Positions 4,993 through 7,216 of a stretch of 7,216 nt of DNA are shown here, in pieces; positions within the stretch are counted from its first letter, which is position 1, and every line of letters starts with the position of its first letter. The notes below the pieces were generated by a model. That model ran no database searches. It had not been told where the DNA came from and was given only the letters and a program-made list of their open reading frames with translations. Where the stretch lies: NCBI GenBank assembly GCA_944363685.1, contig CALVUV010000068.1:1-7216 (forward strand), written 5' to 3'. Origin of the DNA: an uncultured Bacilli bacterium (lineage in GTDB: Bacteria; Bacillota_I; Bacilli_A; RF39; UBA660). The position numbers were made by a program, and so were the translations under genes.

Positions 4993-5919
4993 ATGAAAAA
5001 TGATTATAATAATATTTTAGAATTAAAAAAAGGAAATAATGCTAAAGAAAAATTTTATAAAGATAAACTATTAGAAACTGCTAAAAATTTAGGTATTGAA
5101 AATATTACTGATGAAGAAATAGATGAAATTTTTAATGAAGCTGTAAATACTTATAAGGAATCTACTCCTGTACCATTTATATTTTTTATGAATGGATTAT
5201 TAAAAAAGAGAAACAAAAAAGAATATGAATTTAGTAAAATAGAAATAGATGTAATTAATTTATATTTAGGTAATACAACCAATACTTTTCCAAATTTAGA
5301 AGAAATAGCAAGAACTTCAGAAATTAGTAATATAAGAACTAATAATATTCTAACAACCTTTGAAACATTAAGAGAAAATGAACCTAATACCGTTCTAAAA
5401 ACTTTCCCTAATTATCAAGAACAATTAGAAAAAAGAAGAGAATTTTATAGAAGCAAAAGTACATTAAATGATGAAGATCTAGAAATACTAGGTTATCTAA
5501 TTGGAAAAATAAATAAAAGAAGTTTAAATGTTAAAGAACTTGTAACGAAATATAACACTAATTATAAGCACATGCAAAAAAGAATTACTCATATCTTTAA
5601 TATTTTAAAAATACCTAAAAATATGAAAAAAGTAACAGACAAATATGGAGATGTTTCTAGTCTTTTAGTAAAGAAAGCAAAACATTTAGATTTAAAAATT
5701 GATTTTTATATACCAGTTACTACTAAAAAAGTAGAAAAGAAAATAAAACCAAAAATAAAAAAAGACAAATTAACAGAAGGAAATATTAAACTAATAAAAA
5801 ATATAAAAAGAAAATATGAAGAAAACTTAACAGAAATTGAATTTATTAAAATATGTGATGTTGAAGAAATAGCCAACTTTTACAAAATCAAATTAATGCT
5901 CTTTACAAAAGAATATTGA
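4993..5919 (+). CDS. Unrecognised multi-HTH protein, paralogue-like (operon gene 2)
   Basis: This 308-residue protein has no named family that I know. Residues about 42-73 (EIDEIFNEAVNTYKES, then PFIFFMNGLLKKR) align by eye with residues about 33-59 of the preceding gene's product. Residues about 82-142 make a unit with HTH-like EEIARTSEISNIRTNNIL, ending in TFPNYQEQL, which matches the Tyr/Phe-Pro units of its neighbours. Residues about 158-206 form a second unit: LNDEDLEILGYL, then SLNVKELVTKYN and HMQKRITHIFNIL, again like sigma-70 region 4. A Lys-rich linker (about 244-260) precedes a final helical segment. AGAGGAAG sits four bases before the ATG, clearly supporting the start. The TGA stop overlaps the TTG start of the next gene. 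A cytoplasmic nucleic-acid-binding role is plausible but inferred. Confidence 0.8.
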   Translation: MKNDYNNILELKKGNNAKEKFYKDKLLETAKNLGIENITDEEIDEIFNEAVNTYKESTPVPFIFFMNGLLKKRNKKEYEFSKIEIDVINLYLGNTTNTFPNLEEIARTSEISNIRTNNILTTFETLRENEPNTVLKTFPNYQEQLEKRREFYRSKSTLNDEDLEILGYLIGKINKRSLNVKELVTKYNTNYKHMQKRITHIFNILKIPKNMKKVTDKYGDVSSLLVKKAKHLDLKIDFYIPVTTKKVEKKIKPKIKKDKLTEGNIKLIKNIKRKYEENLTEIEFIKICDVEEIANFYKIKLMLFTKEY

Positions 5920-7070
5920 AAAGTAATATTTTATTAAATGAAGCTTTAAGTATCTATGAGGATATTTTAAAAGTTAGAACTATTAGTACTGTAAGAGATA
6001 GACAAATATTAGAGCTAGTATTAAAACAAGAAAAAGAGAAGATATCTGATAAAGAAATTAATGAATTTTTAAAGTATAAAGAATCTACCGCATATAAAGG
6101 TCAAAGAGATAGAATATTTAATAGATTATATAAAGAAGAAGATTTTAGAAAAGAAATATTAAAGATATATCCAGACATTATAAAAACTGTTAGATATAAT
6201 GAATTTACAAACAAGAAAATTGGAGAACAATTATCATTAGAATATAATCGAATAAAATCAGTTTTAGAATTAATAATAACTGATAATAATACAAGTAAAA
6301 CTACTAAGGAAAAAGCTTTATATTTACATAGAAATATTGATGAAAATGAATTACTATTACTACCTAAAAGTATGAAAGATATAGTAAAAAATATAAATGA
6401 AGCATTCTTTAACGATTTACCTTTAAATGAAATTATTGCAAATATTGGTTATTATAATATAGAAATATTAGTAAATTATCTATATTCTAAATTAGAAAGA
6501 GAAAAACTAGAAGATGGTTATATGCCTACTCAAGAAGAAATACAAATTATGAGAGAGTTATATACACCAACAGAAACAGGATATAGAACTAATGAAGAAG
6601 TAGGAAGAAACCACCAATATGGTAAGAATAAAATATCTAAAATAAAAAGAAAAGTATTAGAAAGTGCCGCTACTGATATAAAGGTATTAGATAGTATTAC
6701 TGAAAATTGGGAAAGTTTTAAGGAAGATGTTTTAATAAAAGACAATTTTAATAGTCAAAGATGTATTCCATTAACAGAAGATGAATTAAATAATATAAGA
6801 GAATATGGTAAAAGTAATGATTATATTATAGAAGGAATCTATAAGCTTAATACATCAGTATATGGAGAATATGCAGAAACAAGAGATATAAATGATCAAT
6901 ATGCATTAGCATTACGTTTAGGATTCTATAATAATCATCCATTTAGTAGTAGTGAAGTAGCTGAGAAATTAGAAAGAGAAGAAGAAGACATAATTAAATT
7001 AACAAAAGAATGTTTAATAGCAAGTAAAGATAATTTAACCCAAAAAGGACCTAGAAAAATTAAAATCTAG
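5916..7070 (+). CDS. Unrecognised protein with about five HTH-like units (operon gene 3)
   Basis: This 384-residue protein is not one I recognise. It begins with the unit shared by all three operon proteins (about 26-92: VRDRQILELVL, SDKEINEFL, DRIFNRLY, ending KIYPDIIKTV) and lacks the N-terminal segment shared by the first two. Further HTH-like units follow: FTNKKIGEQLSLEYNRIKSV (about 97-116), LPLNEIIANIGYYNIEILV (168-186), YRTNEEVGRNHQYGKNKISK (223-242) and FSSSEVAEKLEREEEDIIKL (343-362). Each has the pattern x-EI-A-x-x-L-x(5-7)-V/I typical of sigma-70 region 4. The start is a TTG whose last two bases belong to the previous stop (TTGA overlap). There is no good ribosome site, only AAAAG, so translation probably depends on coupling; no in-frame ATG lies nearby. 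The TAG stop lies in the 3' arm of the terminator. Function is unknown; regulation or DNA binding is inferred. Confidence 0.78.
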   Translation: MKSNILLNEALSIYEDILKVRTISTVRDRQILELVLKQEKEKISDKEINEFLKYKESTAYKGQRDRIFNRLYKEEDFRKEILKIYPDIIKTVRYNEFTNKKIGEQLSLEYNRIKSVLELIITDNNTSKTTKEKALYLHRNIDENELLLLPKSMKDIVKNINEAFFNDLPLNEIIANIGYYNIEILVNYLYSKLEREKLEDGYMPTQEEIQIMRELYTPTETGYRTNEEVGRNHQYGKNKISKIKRKVLESAATDIKVLDSITENWESFKEDVLIKDNFNSQRCIPLTEDELNNIREYGKSNDYIIEGIYKLNTSVYGEYAETRDINDQYALALRLGFYNNHPFSSSEVAEKLEREEEDIIKLTKECLIASKDNLTQKGPRKIKI

Positions 7071-7076
7071 GTCTTT
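7048..7076 (+). terminator. Terminator of the HTH operon
   Basis: GACCTAGA (7048-7055) and TCTAGGTC (7066-7073) form a perfect 8-bp stem with a 10-base A-rich loop, followed by a short TTT and further A/T bases. The stop codon of operon gene 3 is inside the 3' arm. The U-tract is short, so termination strength is uncertain. Confidence 0.7.
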
Positions 7077-7216
7077 ATCATATTATGAAATCACCTTATA
7101 ACCGGACAGTTTTTGAAACGATATAAAGATGACCCAGATATTATCCTGAGTCATTTACCTTTTAAAATTGAAATAAACAACCTTTTTTGATATTCTTAAT
7201 ATATCCAATAAAAGAA
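7077..7216. other. Non-coding right edge, possible end of another mobile element
   Basis: I see no supported gene here. CCGGACAGTTTTTGAAAC (7102-7119) resembles an insertion-sequence terminus, and the leftward-facing hairpin next to it would suit the 3' end of a gene lying to the right. Short leftward open frames enter from the edge and stop at 7162 or 7155, either of which could be the tail of such a gene, but both are too short to identify. Confidence 0.3.
7129..7154 (-). terminator. Possible terminator hairpin for a leftward gene beyond the right edge
   Basis: ATGACCCAG (7129-7137) and CTGAGTCAT (7146-7154) are inverted with an 8-base loop. In leftward RNA all nine pairs form with one G-U; in rightward RNA there is a C-A mismatch. 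The stem therefore favours a leftward transcript, and it is followed on that side by CTTTATAT. The gene it would serve is not in the window. Confidence 0.45.

Noticed and set aside
6530..6745. Leftward open frame of 71 codons with hydrophobic stretches
   Set aside because: It is antisense to an HTH-like unit of operon gene 3; the hydrophobic look comes from reversing Lys/Glu/Asn codons, and no ribosome site or promoter serves it.
1..7216. Mycoplasma-type code (TGA as Trp)
   Set aside because: Trp is encoded by TGG throughout, and TGA ends both the truB fusion and operon gene 2 where the next signals fit, so the standard bacterial code applies.
1..7216. tRNA, rRNA or riboswitch genes
   Set aside because: No cloverleaf, rRNA-like or GC-richer structured stretch was seen; the only gaps are short promoter and terminator regions.

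Overview
The window is a very AT-rich piece of bacterial chromosome. Leu is mostly TTA and Arg mostly AGA, TGA is used as a stop, and purine-rich ribosome binding sites and sigma-A-type promoters are easy to see. This fits a low-GC Firmicutes/Bacilli lineage using the standard bacterial code, perhaps one of the uncultured gut lineages related to Mollicutes (for example RF39-like). The taxonomic guess is inference only.

Left part (1-1538): the 5' part of a leftward ISNCY/IS1202-type transposase gene runs off the left edge. Its upstream end carries three copies of a 14-bp repeat, one inside the transposase promoter. This IS end abuts a leftward lipoprotein gene whose stop codon lies inside the outermost repeat, so the IS probably replaced the original 3' end of that gene.

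Centre (1539-4001): a compact divergent promoter pair with overlapping -35 boxes serves the lipoprotein gene (leftward) and a zinc-dependent phospholipase C-family protein (rightward). That gene converges on an rbfA-truB pair transcribed leftward, and both stop codons sit in one shared perfect hairpin. rbfA has its own extended -10 promoter and overlaps the next gene. That next gene encodes an unusual fusion: a VanY-type zinc D,D-peptidase domain with no signal peptide, joined in frame to a complete TruB tRNA pseudouridine-55 synthase.

Right part (4038-7076): one promoter drives a three-gene rightward operon (14-bp gap, then a 4-bp TTGA start/stop overlap) that ends in a hairpin. The three proteins are unrecognised but appear related to each other. 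Each is built from helix-turn-helix-like units resembling sigma-70 region 4, and each contains an equivalent unit ending in a Tyr/Phe-Pro motif. The first two also share an N-terminal segment that resembles sigma region 2. This looks like a lineage-specific family of multi-HTH regulators and is, with the VanY-TruB fusion, the most interesting content here.

The last 140 bases hold no recognisable gene. They contain a second hairpin oriented leftward and a sequence that may be the end of another mobile element lying to the right.
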